In this document: positions 46,647-56,360 of the stretch, in pieces
How positions within the stretch are numbered: position 1 is the first letter of the stretch
Layout: the number at the start of each line of letters is the position of its first letter
Assembly (NCBI RefSeq): GCF_021283545.2
Contig: NZ_CP128540.1
Coordinates: 4,499,501-4,563,500, forward strand
DNA: 64,000 nucleotides
DNA from: Pseudomonas alloputida
Lineage (GTDB): Bacteria; Pseudomonadota; Gammaproteobacteria; Pseudomonadales; Pseudomonadaceae
Direction: 5' to 3'
The notes under the pieces: model-generated
Seen by the model: the letters and a program-made list of their open reading frames with translations, nothing else
The model's database searches: none
What the model was told of the DNA's origin: nothing
Translations under genes and position numbers: made by a program

Positions 46647-46671
46647 AAAAAAAGCGATAACGCGATCGCTT
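46647..46671 (-). terminator. Intrinsic terminator between tRNA-Asp copies
   Basis: On the minus strand AAGCGAT-CGCGTT-ATCGCTT followed by TTTTT. It lies 45 bp after copy 2 and 70 bp before copy 1, so copy 1 may partly depend on read-through or its own promoter. Confidence 0.75.
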
Positions 46672-46716
46672 CTCTTGTGTTTGCTTCAAGGTGTTCTAGG
46701 GACCTTGAAACGAAGA

Positions 46717-46793
46717 TGGCGCAGCGGACGGGACTCGAACCCGCGACCCCCGGCGTGACAGGCCGGTATTCTAACCGACTGAACTACCGCTGC
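46717..46793 (-). tRNA. tRNA-Asp (GTC), copy 2
   Basis: Same 77 bases as copy 1, CCA included. The 3' flank (CAGGCTTGCGCCC side) and the 5' flank also match copy 1, giving a repeat period of 218 bp. Confidence 0.97.
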
Positions 46794-46892
46794 GTATCGT
46801 TCAGGCTTGCGCCCGATTGAAACTGGGATCAGCCCAAGGCATGTGCCTTGTGGCTTCAGACCGGTGCCAGGCACCCATCTGTTACTGAAAAA

Positions 46893-46969
46893 TGGCGCAG
46901 CGGACGGGACTCGAACCCGCGACCCCCGGCGTGACAGGCCGGTATTCTAACCGACTGAACTACCGCTGC
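46893..46969 (-). tRNA. tRNA-Asp (GTC), copy 3
   Basis: Same 77-nt gene with encoded CCA. The flanks differ from those of copies 1 and 2. First tRNA-Asp of the cluster in transcription order, after tRNA-Val. Confidence 0.97.
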
Positions 46970-47034
46970 GCAGTGCGTTCCTCTCTGGCTATCGGCTTCT
47001 TGCGAACCCGAAGCTCCAGGAACATCTCAGGAAG

Positions 47035-47110
47035 TGGTGGGTGATGACGGGATCGAACCGCCGACCCTCTGCTTGTAAGGCAGATGCTCTCCCGGCTGAG
47101 CTAATCACCC
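47035..47110 (-). tRNA. tRNA-Val (TAC)
   Basis: A 76-nt cloverleaf: acceptor GGGTGAT/ATCACCC, anticodon loop CTTACAA (TAC), T arm GGCGGTTCGATCCCGTC, CCA encoded. First gene of the tRNA-Val/Asp/Asp/Asp cluster. Confidence 0.97.
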
Positions 47111-47229
47111 TCGCGATGTTGCTTGTTGCGTTTGCTTCGCTGAGGCCGCGAAATTTACGCAGGTGGCGAAGCTAAGTCAATAGCCCCATTGAATTTTTTT
47201 CAAAAAGGCAACGTGATGTGATTGCCTGT

Positions 47230-47311
47230 GCCGGCCTCTTCGCGGGTAAACCCGCTCCTACAGTCGGACATTAACCGTTGTAGGAGCGGGTTTAGCCGCG
47301 AAGAGGCCGGC
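47230..47311. repeat. REP pair (long inverted repeat)
   Basis: GCCGGCCTCTTCGCGG and CCGCGAAGAGGCCGGC form the outer arms; AAACCCGCTCCTACA and TGTAGGAGCGGGTTT the inner arms. It lies 18 bp beyond the stop of the SDR gene, on its transcript side, and 120 bp upstream of the tRNA genes. Confidence 0.9.
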
Positions 47312-47329
47312 GCAGTTTAAACAAGGTGC

Positions 47330-48103
47330 TCAGGTATAGATCATCTTGCGGGTCATGCCGCCATCGACCACAAACTCCTGGCCGGTGACAAATGCCGCCT
47401 GGCGTGACAGCAACCAGGCAACCATGGCCGCGACATCTTCCACGGTCCCTACCCTGCCCGTTGGATGCTGGGCATGGTCAGCTTCGCTCAACGGCTCGGC
47501 ACGGCGCTGCGACGGATCACGGGCATCGATCCAGCCCGGGCTCACCGCATTGACGCGAATCTCCGGGCCCAGGCTCATGGCCAGGGCATGGGTCAAAGCC
47601 ACCAGGCCGCCCTTGCTTGCCGCGTAAGCCTCGGTGTCGGGTTCGGACTGCCGAGCACGGGTAGAGGTCAGGTTGACGATCGCCCCATTGTGCGCACGCA
47701 GGTACGGCGCACAATGCTTGGCCAGCAGCATGGGGCCGCTGAGGTTGACCCCCAGCACCCGGTTCCATTGTGCCAGGCTCAGGCTTTCCAGCGTCTGGTT
47801 GTGCGGGTTGGCAATGGCCGCATTGCACACCAGCGCGTCCAGCCGGCCGAACTGCCCGAGCACTTCGGACACGCCGGCACTGACCTGGGCCTCGTCGGCA
47901 ACGTCCATGGTGATGAACCAGGCGTTGTCGCCCAACGCCTTGGCCACTTTGGTACCACGCTGGCGGTCCAGATCACTCAGCACCACTTGCCAGCCTTCGC
48001 AGATCAGCCATGCGGCAATGCCCAGACCGATGCCGCGGGCGGCGCCCGTGACCAAGGCTACCCGGCCATTGTGGCCCGGGGTGCTGCCGCTGATTTCGAT
48101 CAC
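47330..48103 (-). CDS. Short-chain dehydrogenase/reductase
   Basis: A 257-aa classical SDR. The cofactor site is [20 protein letters not shown] is changed to CNAAIANP, the catalytic Ser is at LTSTRARQ, and Tyr/Lys are in [16 protein letters not shown]. The end [18 protein letters not shown] is typical. Asp in [11 protein letters not shown] suggests NAD rather than NADP. The gene overlaps the metZ stop (ATGA at 48100-48103), so it is co-translated with the sulfhydrylase. Its substrate is unknown. Confidence 0.9.
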   Translation of the reverse strand: MIEISGSTPGHNGRVALVTGAARGIGLGIAAWLICEGWQVVLSDLDRQRGTKVAKALGDNAWFITMDVADEAQVSAGVSEVLGQFGRLDALVCNAAIANPHNQTLESLSLAQWNRVLGVNLSGPMLLAKHCAPYLRAHNGAIVNLTSTRARQSEPDTEAYAASKGGLVALTHALAMSLGPEIRVNAVSPGWIDARDPSQRRAEPLSEADHAQHPTGRVGTVEDVAAMVAWLLSRQAAFVTGQEFVVDGGMTRKMIYT

Positions 48104-49311
48104 AATGCCGCCAGCCCGCGCGCCAGGTCAGCCTGCAGGTCAGCCACGTCTTCCAGACCCACGGCAACACGGATCAGGCTGTCGCGGATACCAGCCGCTT
48201 CACGCTTCTGCGGCGACAGACGACCGTGTGAGGTGGTCGCCGGATGAGCGATGGTGGTTTTGCTGTCACCCAGGTTGGTCGTGATGGAAATCACTCGGGT
48301 AGCGTCGATGAAACGCCAGGCGCCCTCTTTGCCCCCCTTGACTTCAAAGCTGACCACTGCACCAAAACCGCTCATCTGGCGCTTGGCCAGTTCGTGCTGC
48401 GGGTGGCTGGGCAGGCCGGCGTAATGCACCTTCTCCACGCCGTCCTGCTGCTCCAGCCATTCGGCCAGGGCCTGAGCGCTTTCGCAGTGCGCACGCATAC
48501 GCAGGCGCAGCGTTTCCAGGCCCTTGGTGAAGATCCAGGCGTTGAACGGGCTGAGGGTTGGACCTGCGGTTCGCAGGAAACCCACCACTTCTTTCATTTG
48601 CTCAGTACGGCCGGCAACCACACCGCCCATGCAGCGGCCCTGGCCGTCGATGAACTTGGTGGCCGAGTGGAACACAATGTCGGCACCCAGCTTCAGCGGC
48701 TGCTGCAACGCCGGGGTACTGAAACAGTTGTCCACCACCAGCATGGCACCCTGAGCATGGGCGATTTCGCTGAGCGCGGTGATATCGACCAACTCGGCCA
48801 GCGGGTTGGAGGGCGATTCGACGATCAGCAGCTTGGTGTTGGCCTTGATGGCCTTTTCCCAACCGGTGAGGTCGACCAGTGGCACGTAGTCCACTTCTAC
48901 ACCAAAGCGCTTGAAGTACTTCTCGAACAGGCTGATGGTGGAGCCGAATACGCTCTGCGACACCAGCACATGGTCACCGGCGCTGCACAGCGACATGACC
49001 ACGGCCAGGATCGCCGCCATGCCGGTGGACGTACCCACGGCCTGTTCGGCACCTTCCATGGCCGCCAGGCGCTCCTCGAAGGCACGCACCGACGGGTTGG
49101 TGTAGCGCGAGTAGACGTTGCCCGGCGTTTCGCCGGCAAAGCGCGCAGCAGCATCGGCTGCCGTGCGGAACACATAGCTGGAGGTCAGGAACAGCGCTTC
49201 GCTGTGCTCGCCTTCCGGGGTACGGTTTTGGCCAGCGCGTACCGCCAGGGTGTCGAAACCGACACCCTCGAGGTCACTGTCCAGTCGCCCGGCATCCCAT
49301 TGATCCGTCAT
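48100..49311 (-). CDS. metZ: O-succinylhomoserine sulfhydrylase
   Basis: A 403-aa Cys/Met-metabolism PLP enzyme from ATG 49311 ([20 protein letters not shown]). The PLP lysine is in [18 protein letters not shown] (about residue 218). Early markers are [20 protein letters not shown] and [18 protein letters not shown]. In Pseudomonas this enzyme makes homocysteine directly from O-succinylhomoserine and sulfide. It follows purF by 16 bp, as in other pseudomonads, and may share its transcript. Confidence 0.93.
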   Translation of the reverse strand: MTDQWDAGRLDSDLEGVGFDTLAVRAGQNRTPEGEHSEALFLTSSYVFRTAADAAARFAGETPGNVYSRYTNPSVRAFEERLAAMEGAEQAVGTSTGMAAILAVVMSLCSAGDHVLVSQSVFGSTISLFEKYFKRFGVEVDYVPLVDLTGWEKAIKANTKLLIVESPSNPLAELVDITALSEIAHAQGAMLVVDNCFSTPALQQPLKLGADIVFHSATKFIDGQGRCMGGVVAGRTEQMKEVVGFLRTAGPTLSPFNAWIFTKGLETLRLRMRAHCESAQALAEWLEQQDGVEKVHYAGLPSHPQHELAKRQMSGFGAVVSFEVKGGKEGAWRFIDATRVISITTNLGDSKTTIAHPATTSHGRLSPQKREAAGIRDSLIRVAVGLEDVADLQADLARGLAAL

Positions 49312-49327
49312 GCCGTCGCTCCCAAAA

Positions 49328-50833
49328 TCAGTTGTTGTAAAGGTCGATGATCGCGCTGACGGCCTGGTTCTTGACCTTGGCCAAGTCGTTACGGGCCTGC
49401 TCGATGCGGTCGAGGTAGGCTTCGTCGATATCGCCAGTGACGTACTCGCCGTTGAACACCGCACAATCGAACTGCTCGATCTTGATCTTGCCGCCGCCGA
49501 CCGAGTCGATCAGGTCTGGCAGGTCCTGATAGACCAGCCAATCGGCGCCAATCAACTCACCCACCTGTTCGGTGGTGCGGTTGTGGGCGATCAGTTCGTG
49601 AACACTCGGCATGTCGATGCCGTAGACGTTGGGGTAGCGTACTGCAGGCGCTGCGGAGCAGAAGTAGACATTCTTGGCGCCGGCTTCGCGGGCCATCTGG
49701 ATGATCTGCTTGCAGGTGGTGCCGCGCACGATCGAGTCGTCCACCAGCATCACATTCTTGCCGCGGAACTCCAGCTCGATGGCGTTGAGCTTCTGACGCA
49801 CCGACTTCTTGCGCGCGGCCTGGCCGGGCATGATGAAGGTACGGCCGATGTAACGGTTCTTGACGAAACCTTCGCGGAACTTGACGCCCAACCGGTTGGC
49901 CAGTTCCAGCGCGGCAGTACGACTGGTATCCGGGATCGGGATGACCACGTCGATATCATGATCGGGGCGCTCGCGCATGATCTTGTCGGCCAGCTTTTCA
50001 CCCATGCGCAGACGCGCCTTGTACACCGAGACCCCATCGATGATCGAGTCCGGACGCGCCAGGTAGACGTGCTCGAAGATGCACGGCTGCAACTTTGGCG
50101 ATTCGGCGCACTGCTTGGTGAACAACTGGCCTTCTTCGGTGATGTACACCGCTTCGCCCGGCGCCAGGTCGCGGATCAGGGTGAAGCCGAGCACGTCCAG
50201 GGCGACGCTTTCCGAGGCGATCATGTATTCCACACCTTCGTCGGTGTGACGCTGACCGAACACCACCGGGCGAATGCCATGGGGGTCGCGGAAACCGACG
50301 ATGCCGTAGCCGGTGATCATGGCCACCACGGCGTAACCGCCAACGCAGCGGCTGTGCACATGGGAGACCGCAGCGAACACGTCTTCTTCGGTCGGCTGCA
50401 GCTTGCCGCGCACTGCCAGCTCATGGGCGAACACGTTCAGCAGCACTTCCGAGTCGGAGTTGGTGTTGACGTGGCGCAGGTCGGACTCGTAGATCTCCTT
50501 GGCCAACTGCTCGACATTGGTCAGGTTGCCGTTGTGAGCCAGGGTGATGCCGTAAGGCGAGTTGACGTAGAACGGCTGGGCCTCGGCCGAGGTCGAGCTG
50601 CCCGCAGTCGGGTAGCGCACGTGGCCGATACCGATGTTGCCAACCAGGCGCTGCATGTGGCGCTGCTGGAACACGTCGCGCACCAGGCCATTATCCTTGC
50701 GCAGGAACAACCGGCCGTCATGGCTGGTCACGATACCGGCAGCGTCCTGGCCGCGGTGCTGGAGGACCGTAAGCGCGTCATACAGCGCCTGATTGACGTT
50801 CGACTTACCGACGATACCGACGATGCCACACAT
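49328..50833 (-). CDS. purF: Amidophosphoribosyltransferase
   Basis: A 501-aa enzyme. The start is ATG 50833, giving [20 protein letters not shown], so Cys2 becomes the N-terminal nucleophile after Met removal. An upstream ATG in frame would block this and is rejected. The phosphoribosyltransferase PRPP loop is [13 protein letters not shown] (about residue 370). It makes phosphoribosylamine from glutamine and PRPP, the first committed step of purine synthesis. The cvpA gene lies 42 bp upstream on the same strand, as usual. Confidence 0.97.
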   Translation of the reverse strand: MCGIVGIVGKSNVNQALYDALTVLQHRGQDAAGIVTSHDGRLFLRKDNGLVRDVFQQRHMQRLVGNIGIGHVRYPTAGSSTSAEAQPFYVNSPYGITLAHNGNLTNVEQLAKEIYESDLRHVNTNSDSEVLLNVFAHELAVRGKLQPTEEDVFAAVSHVHSRCVGGYAVVAMITGYGIVGFRDPHGIRPVVFGQRHTDEGVEYMIASESVALDVLGFTLIRDLAPGEAVYITEEGQLFTKQCAESPKLQPCIFEHVYLARPDSIIDGVSVYKARLRMGEKLADKIMRERPDHDIDVVIPIPDTSRTAALELANRLGVKFREGFVKNRYIGRTFIMPGQAARKKSVRQKLNAIELEFRGKNVMLVDDSIVRGTTCKQIIQMAREAGAKNVYFCSAAPAVRYPNVYGIDMPSVHELIAHNRTTEQVGELIGADWLVYQDLPDLIDSVGGGKIKIEQFDCAVFNGEYVTGDIDEAYLDRIEQARNDLAKVKNQAVSAIIDLYNN

Positions 50834-50875
50834 GCGACGCAACCCCTACTTTGATGAAACTTGAGTGAATAGCGC

Positions 50876-51433
50876 TCAGGGCTTGGACGGCCCGAGCAAC
50901 TGTTCCTTGAACGGAAGATCAGCCGGAGTGCTGATCAGCCCACTGGGCGTCCATTGGTCGGTGAAACCCAGAATCAGGTTTTTCGACCAGTCGGCGACCA
51001 AGAGAAATTGTGGTATCAGGCGTGATTCCTGCCACCAGGTGTCTTGTTGAACCGGCCCCAGGCTGATCAGGCCTATGGCCACCACTACCAGCAAGGCCCC
51101 GCGCGCAGCGCCAAAGGCCATGCCCAGGAAACGATCGGTGCCGGACAGCCCGGTCACGCGGATCAGCTCACCGACAAGGAAGTTGACCATGGCCCCCACC
51201 AGCAAGGTGGCGACGAAAAGAATGGCGCAACCAGCGATGATGCGCATCGATGGCGTCTGGATATAGCTCTCAAGATACACCGAGAGCGAACCGCCGAACA
51301 TCCAGGCAACCGCACCGGCAATGATCCAGATGAGCAAGGACAAGGCCTCCTTGACGAAGCCGCGCTTGAGACTGATCAGTGTGGAGACGGCGATGATCGC
51401 GATGATCGCCCAATCAACCAAGGTAAATGCCAC
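50876..51433 (-). CDS. cvpA: CvpA-family membrane protein
   Basis: A 185-aa inner-membrane protein with 4-5 helices, starting MAFTLVDWAIIAIIAVSTLI. The motif LKRGFVKEALSLLIWIIAG and the later GTDRFLGMAFGAARGALLVV are the family signature. CvpA was named for colicin V production and is nearly always just upstream of purF, as here; its molecular role is unsettled (envelope homeostasis). Confidence 0.93.
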   Translation of the reverse strand: MAFTLVDWAIIAIIAVSTLISLKRGFVKEALSLLIWIIAGAVAWMFGGSLSVYLESYIQTPSMRIIAGCAILFVATLLVGAMVNFLVGELIRVTGLSGTDRFLGMAFGAARGALLVVVAIGLISLGPVQQDTWWQESRLIPQFLLVADWSKNLILGFTDQWTPSGLISTPADLPFKEQLLGPSKP

Positions 51434-51629
51434 GGTGTTGCCTGCAGACGTTTGAGGCGGCGCATTTTACCAGAGCAGAGGGCCGGGAGTAAGCGGAATG
51501 TCAGCTGGATTGGTGTTGGGCCATTGGCAGGCAAACCCGCCCCGACAGGTTCCGGGTAAGCCTTGCAGCGGCAAAGTACCTGCAGGCGCGGGCTCACCCG
51601 CGAATGGGCGGCCTAGCCGCCCCGGGGAA

Positions 51630-52274
51630 TCAGCTGCGCTCAGGCTGGAAGCGCACCACGAAGCCCTTGAGGCTGTTCTGACGGTTGATGGCGTCACGCA
51701 CGCGCTCGGCCTCGGCGCGCTCGATCAACGGCCCCACGTAAACGCGGTTCATGCCACCCGCCGTACGGATATAGGCGTTGTAACCCTGGCTACGCAGGGT
51801 TTGCTGCAGCTTTTCGGCTCCTGCGCGGTTGGACAGACTGGCCAGCTGGATCGACCAACTGACGGGCAGGCCATTGGCGTCGATCTTCGATGGCGCGGCA
51901 GGTGCTGGTGTTGCAGCAGCTTTGGCCTCCACCTTGGGCGCGGGCGCCTGGGGCTTGGGTGGCTGAACCTGAGCCTGGGTCTGTGGCGACGGGGTGATTG
52001 GCTGGCTGGGTGTACTCGCCGGCGCAGTGGCCTCGTCGATCACCACCGGCGCCTGCTGCGCCTCCTGCGCAATAACCTGTGGCTCCGGCACGGCAACCGG
52101 CTCCACCTTCACTTCCGGCAGGCTGGGCATGGCCGGTGCCTGCGGGGCTTCGACGTGCACCTGGCGCATCTCGTCCTGGCGGGTAAACAGCATCGGCAGG
52201 AAGATAACCGCCAGCGCCACCAGCACCAGCGCACCCACCATGCGCTGTTTCATCCCTTTATCCAGCACAGCCAT
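51630..52274 (-). CDS. dedD: SPOR-domain protein (DedD-like)
   Basis: A 214-aa protein: short cytoplasmic start, one membrane helix (MVGALVLVALAVIFLPMLF), a Pro/Ala/Gln-rich periplasmic linker of about 110 residues, and a C-terminal SPOR domain (VSWSIQLASLSNRAGAEKLQ, YIRTAGGMNRVYVGPL). SPOR domains bind denuded peptidoglycan at the division septum. The position between folC and cvpA is that of dedD. The start overlaps the folC stop by 17 bp. Confidence 0.9.
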   Translation of the reverse strand: MAVLDKGMKQRMVGALVLVALAVIFLPMLFTRQDEMRQVHVEAPQAPAMPSLPEVKVEPVAVPEPQVIAQEAQQAPVVIDEATAPASTPSQPITPSPQTQAQVQPPKPQAPAPKVEAKAAATPAPAAPSKIDANGLPVSWSIQLASLSNRAGAEKLQQTLRSQGYNAYIRTAGGMNRVYVGPLIERAEAERVRDAINRQNSLKGFVVRFQPERS

Positions 52275-53568
52275 CTATTCCACCCTCCTGGGCGTGCCGC
52301 TCCAGCCATTCCAGCGCCTGGGCGACACAGAAAAACGAACCGAACAGCAGGATCTGATCATCCGCCGTCGCCTGCGCACATTGCCCTTCAAGGGCGGCGT
52401 CGACGCTGACATAAGACTTCACCGTGGCACCGAGGTTCGCCAAGGACGAGGCCAGTTCTGCGGCCGGGCGACTGCGCGGGGTATCCAGCGGCGCCACCGC
52501 CCAGTCGTCGATGAGGCCCTGCAGCGGCGCGATGACGCCCTCCAGATCCTTGTCGGCGAGCAGGCCAAAGACCGCGAGGCGGCGCCCCTTCAGCGGCCGG
52601 GCCGCCAGGCGCCTGGCCAGGTACTGCGCCGCATGCGGGTTGTGCCCGACATCCAGCAGCAACGCTACCGGTTTGCCCTGCCAGTTCACATTACGGAGGT
52701 CGAGACGCCCAGTGATACGGGTATCCAGCAGCGCCTGGCGGACTTGCGCCGCGTTCCACGGCAGCCCCATCAGCAGGAAAGCCTGCAAGGCCAGCGTGGC
52801 GTTTTCCATGGGCAGGTCCAGCAAAGGCAGGTCGCGCAGCTCGACCTGCGCACCATCAGCGGCAGTACCACGCCAGCTCCAGCAGCCTTCGGCACTGGCC
52901 AGGTCGAATTCCCGACCGCGCAGGAACAGTGGCGCGGCCAGTTCGGCGGCCTTGTCCAGCAACGGCCCGGGCGGATCCAGATCACCGCACAGGGCCGGCT
53001 TGCCCGGGCGGAAGATGCCCGCCTTCTCGAAGGCCACCAGCTCGCGGGTATCACCCAGGTAATCAACATGGTCGACACCGATGCTGGTCACCAGGGCGAA
53101 GTCGGCATCCACTACGTTGACGGTATCCAGGCGGCCACCCAGGCCCACCTCCAGCACCACCGCATCGAGCTGCGACTGGTAGAACAACCAGAACGCGGCC
53201 AACGTCCCCATCTCGAAGTAGGTCAGGGAAATATCGCCCCGCGCCGCCTCGACGGCGGCGAAGGCTTCGCACAGGCGCTCATCGCTGGCCTCTTGGCCAT
53301 CGATCACCACCCGCTCGTTGTAACGTAGCAGGTGCGGCGAACTGTACACGCCGACCTTGAGCCCCTGGGCACGCAGCAACGACGCCACGAAGGCGCAGGT
53401 CGAACCCTTGCCGTTGGTGCCGGTTACCGTCACCACGCGCGGCGCCAGCTTGCCCAGCGCCAAGCGGGCAAGCACCTTCTGCGACCGCTCCAGGCCCATG
53501 TCGATGGCCGAGGGGTGCAACTGCTCGAGGTAGGCGAGCCATTCGCCCAGGGATCGTTGTTTCATCAC
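52258..53568 (-). CDS. folC: Folylpolyglutamate synthase/dihydrofolate synthase
   Basis: A 436-aa Mur-ligase-type enzyme. The ATP loop is [20 protein letters not shown] (about residues 43-62). Further markers are [12 protein letters not shown], the [12 protein letters not shown] segment, the [13 protein letters not shown] motif and [17 protein letters not shown]. It adds glutamate to dihydropteroate and folates. The start forms ATGA with the accD stop (53565-53568). Confidence 0.95.
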   Translation of the reverse strand: MMKQRSLGEWLAYLEQLHPSAIDMGLERSQKVLARLALGKLAPRVVTVTGTNGKGSTCAFVASLLRAQGLKVGVYSSPHLLRYNERVVIDGQEASDERLCEAFAAVEAARGDISLTYFEMGTLAAFWLFYQSQLDAVVLEVGLGGRLDTVNVVDADFALVTSIGVDHVDYLGDTRELVAFEKAGIFRPGKPALCGDLDPPGPLLDKAAELAAPLFLRGREFDLASAEGCWSWRGTAADGAQVELRDLPLLDLPMENATLALQAFLLMGLPWNAAQVRQALLDTRITGRLDLRNVNWQGKPVALLLDVGHNPHAAQYLARRLAARPLKGRRLAVFGLLADKDLEGVIAPLQGLIDDWAVAPLDTPRSRPAAELASSLANLGATVKSYVSVDAALEGQCAQATADDQILLFGSFFCVAQALEWLERHAQEGGIDGCAG

Positions 53569-54458
53569 GCGACGGCAGCCGCCTCACGCGCTTCTTCCGG
53601 CGTTTGCTGACCGGTCATCTGCGCCAGCAGGCGGGCCAGACGCGGGCGCAATTCGCCACGGGAGATGATCAGGTCGATGGCACCGTGCTCCAGCAGGAAC
53701 TCGCTGCGCTGGAAGCCTTCAGGCAGCTTCTCGCGTACGGTCTGCTCGATCACGCGTGGACCGGCGAAACCAATCAGGGCCTTCGGCTCACCGACGATGA
53801 CGTCGCCGAGCATCGCCAGGCTGGCGGAAACACCGCCATACACCGGGTCGGTCAGTACCGAGATGAACGGGATGCCTTCTTCGCGCAGGCGCGCCAGCAC
53901 GGCAGAGGTCTTGGCCATCTGCATCAGCGAGATCAGCGCTTCCTGCATGCGCGCACCGCCCGAAGCGGAGAAGCAAACCATTGGGCAGCGGTTTTCCAGG
54001 GCATAGTTGGCCGCACGGACGAAGCGCTCGCCGACGATGGCACCCATGGAGCCGCCCATGAACGAGAACTCGAAGGCGCTAACCACGATCGGCATGCCCA
54101 TCAGGGTGCCGCTCATGGAGATCAGCGCGTCCTTTTCGCCAGTCTGCTTCTGCGCAGCGGTCAGGCGGTCCTTGTACTTCTTGCCATCACGGAACTTCAG
54201 GCGGTCGACCGGTTCCAGGTCAGCGCCCAGTTCGGCACGGCCTTCGGCGTCAAGGAAGATGTCGATGCGCGCACGTGCGCCGATGCGCATGTGGTGATTG
54301 CACTTGGGGCAGACATCCAGGGTCTTTTCCAGCTCCGGACGATACAGCACGGCCTCGCAGGACGGGCACTTGTGCCACAGGCCCTCAGGCACCGAGCTCT
54401 TTTTCACCTCGGAACGCATGATCGAAGGGATCAGTTTGTCGACTAACCAGTTGCTCAT
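53565..54458 (-). CDS. accD: Acetyl-CoA carboxylase carboxyltransferase subunit beta
   Basis: A 297-aa subunit. The N-terminal zinc ribbon uses Cys31, Cys34, Cys50 and Cys53 ([17 protein letters not shown]). The crotonase-type core follows ([60 protein letters not shown]). With AccA it moves carboxyl from biotin to acetyl-CoA to make malonyl-CoA. The start [17 protein letters not shown] is that of the family. 222 bp separate it from trpF; no gene was found there. Confidence 0.97.
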   Translation of the reverse strand: MSNWLVDKLIPSIMRSEVKKSSVPEGLWHKCPSCEAVLYRPELEKTLDVCPKCNHHMRIGARARIDIFLDAEGRAELGADLEPVDRLKFRDGKKYKDRLTAAQKQTGEKDALISMSGTLMGMPIVVSAFEFSFMGGSMGAIVGERFVRAANYALENRCPMVCFSASGGARMQEALISLMQMAKTSAVLARLREEGIPFISVLTDPVYGGVSASLAMLGDVIVGEPKALIGFAGPRVIEQTVREKLPEGFQRSEFLLEHGAIDLIISRGELRPRLARLLAQMTGQQTPEEAREAAAVA

Positions 54459-54680
54459 GCTTTCTTTCTCCAGTATTGGCAGGCGGGGGACGGCGTCACC
54501 GGCCCTGCCCTGCCCTTGAGCTCAAAATCTTTTATGAAACGATGGTGGACCGGCCGCCGGGGCTTCCAGCGCGCCACTCCACCGCTAATGTGTTTTTTTG
54601 CCGCCACAGGTGCTGGCATGCGGCCCGCAGGGCTGCGAAAGCTATGGACGATGGCGCGCAGCCAGCCGTCACATCTGCCA

Positions 54681-55301
54681 TCAAGCCTGTTTCACCGCAC
54701 GCATGAAGGCCTCGATCTTCGCCGCATCCTTGATGCCCTTGGCCTGTTCCACGCCACCGCTGACATCCACCGCATAAGGCTTTACCTGGGCAATGGCCTG
54801 GCCAACGTTATCGGCCGACAGCCCGCCCGCAAGGATGATCGGCTTGCCAAGACGCGCCGGTACCAATGACCAGTCGAACGCCTCGCCGGTTCCCCCTGGC
54901 ACGCCCGGTACATAGGTGTCGAGCAAAATGCCGCGGGCACCCGCGTAAAGCCGACAGGCCGCCTCCAGGTCATCGCCAGGGCGCACACGCAGGGCCTTGA
55001 TCCAGGGGCGGTGGTAGCCTTCACAGTCCTGCGGGGTTTCATCGCCGTGAAACTGTAGCAGGTCCAGCGGGACCACTTCGAGGATCTCGTTCAGCTCGCA
55101 GCGCGAGGCATTGACGAACAGCCCGACCGTGGTCACGAAGGGCGGCAACTCGGCAATGATCGCCCGCGCCTGGCGCACGTCCACCGCCCGCGGGCTCTTG
55201 GCATAGAAGACGAAGCCGATGGCATCGGCCCCCGCTTCGGCAGCGGCCAGTGCGTCTTCGATGCGGGTAATCCCGCAGATCTTGCTGCGAACATTGCTCA
55301 T
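54681..55301 (-). CDS. trpF: Phosphoribosylanthranilate isomerase
   Basis: A 206-aa TIM-barrel enzyme. The catalytic Cys is in [17 protein letters not shown] (Cys9) and the Asp in [10 protein letters not shown] (about residue 130). The phosphate loops [10 protein letters not shown] and [15 protein letters not shown] close the barrel. It performs the third step of tryptophan synthesis. Its place between truA and accD, away from other trp genes, is usual in Pseudomonas. Confidence 0.96.
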   Translation of the reverse strand: MSNVRSKICGITRIEDALAAAEAGADAIGFVFYAKSPRAVDVRQARAIIAELPPFVTTVGLFVNASRCELNEILEVVPLDLLQFHGDETPQDCEGYHRPWIKALRVRPGDDLEAACRLYAGARGILLDTYVPGVPGGTGEAFDWSLVPARLGKPIILAGGLSADNVGQAIAQVKPYAVDVSGGVEQAKGIKDAAKIEAFMRAVKQA

Positions 55302-55362
55302 GGAACAAGAACCCTGATTGTTGCGGCGAAAGGGCGGATGTTAGCAAATGGCTTTTCGCTCG

Positions 55363-56223
55363 TCAGTCTGCCAACGCCTCGTAACCACTCAAAAAGTGTG
55401 GGCCGATGTAACGCTTGGGCAACGCAAACGCTTCGGGGTACTCCACCTGCACCAGGTAAAGCCCGTATGGGTGGGCCGTTACCCCACCTTCACGGCGGTT
55501 GCGCCCTTCCAGCACCTCGCGTGCCCAGGCAACCGGACGCTCGCCGGCGCCGATGGCCATCAGCACACCGGCAATGTTACGCACCATGTGGTGCAGGAAG
55601 GCGGTGGCACGCACGTCCAGCACGATCATCTGGCCATGGCGGGTAACACGCAGGTGGTAGATGTGCTTGATCGGTGACTTGGCCTGACACTGGCTGGCAC
55701 GGAAGGCGCTGAAGTCGTGGGTACCGAGCAGGTACTGCGCCGCCTCGGCCATGCGATCGACGTCCAGCGGACGGTGGTTCCAGGTCACTTCTTCGGCCAG
55801 GTGCGCCGGGCGAATCGGGTCGTTGTAGATGACATAGCGGTAACGCCGGGCGCAGGCCTTGAAGCGGGCATGAAAGTCGGCCGGCATTGGCCGCGACCAG
55901 ACCACGCTGATGTCGTGCGGCAGGTTGAAGTTGGTGCCCATGGTCCAGGCGCGCTCGTCACGCACGGCACGGGTATCGAAGTGCACGACCTGCCCGCAGC
56001 CGTGAACGCCGGCGTCGGTACGCCCGGCGCAGACCACCGAAATCGGCTCGTTGGCGACCTTGGACAGCGCTTGCTCCAGGGCTTGCTGGACACTCGGCAC
56101 GCCGCTGGCCTGACGTTGCCAGCCGCGGTAGCGCGCGCCTTTGTATTCCACGCCCAGGGCGATGCGGGAGTAGCCTTCGGCCGCGGATTCGGCGGTAGCG
56201 GTGTCGATGATGTCCAAGAGCAT
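55363..56223 (-). CDS. truA: tRNA pseudouridine synthase A
   Basis: A 286-aa protein from ATG 56223 (MLLDIIDTATAESAAEGYSR). The catalytic Asp is in VCAGRTDAGVHGCGQVVHFD (Asp70). Later markers are HHMVRNIAGVLMAIGAGERP. It makes pseudouridine at positions 38-40 of the tRNA anticodon arm. The extra N-terminal 15 residues before YSRIALGVEYKG are longer than in E. coli; an alternative later start cannot be excluded. Confidence 0.95.
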   Translation of the reverse strand: MLLDIIDTATAESAAEGYSRIALGVEYKGARYRGWQRQASGVPSVQQALEQALSKVANEPISVVCAGRTDAGVHGCGQVVHFDTRAVRDERAWTMGTNFNLPHDISVVWSRPMPADFHARFKACARRYRYVIYNDPIRPAHLAEEVTWNHRPLDVDRMAEAAQYLLGTHDFSAFRASQCQAKSPIKHIYHLRVTRHGQMIVLDVRATAFLHHMVRNIAGVLMAIGAGERPVAWAREVLEGRNRREGGVTAHPYGLYLVQVEYPEAFALPKRYIGPHFLSGYEALAD

Positions 56224-56310
56224 GAAACCTGTGGGGTGTACGGAATGGCGGGGATTATAACGACAACGGCAGCCTCGTAGGGCTGCCGCTGATTGCGCAC
56301 TGCATGCGCG

Positions 56311-56347
56311 GGCCTCTTCGCGGGCGCGGTCAGCCCGCCAAGAGGCC
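56311..56347. repeat. Single REP-like hairpin downstream of fimV
   Basis: GGCCTCTT.GCGGGC and GCCCGC.AAGAGGCC form a 14-bp stem with one mismatch around GCGGTCA. It lies between the fimV stop and the truA start; without a T-run. Confidence 0.7.
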
Positions 56348-56360
56348 TGACCTGCTTGCA

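Noticed and set aside
46499..47110. Integration hot spot at the tRNA genes
   Set aside because: No integrase, direct attachment repeats or foreign island next to the tRNA cluster; the neighbours are core genes.
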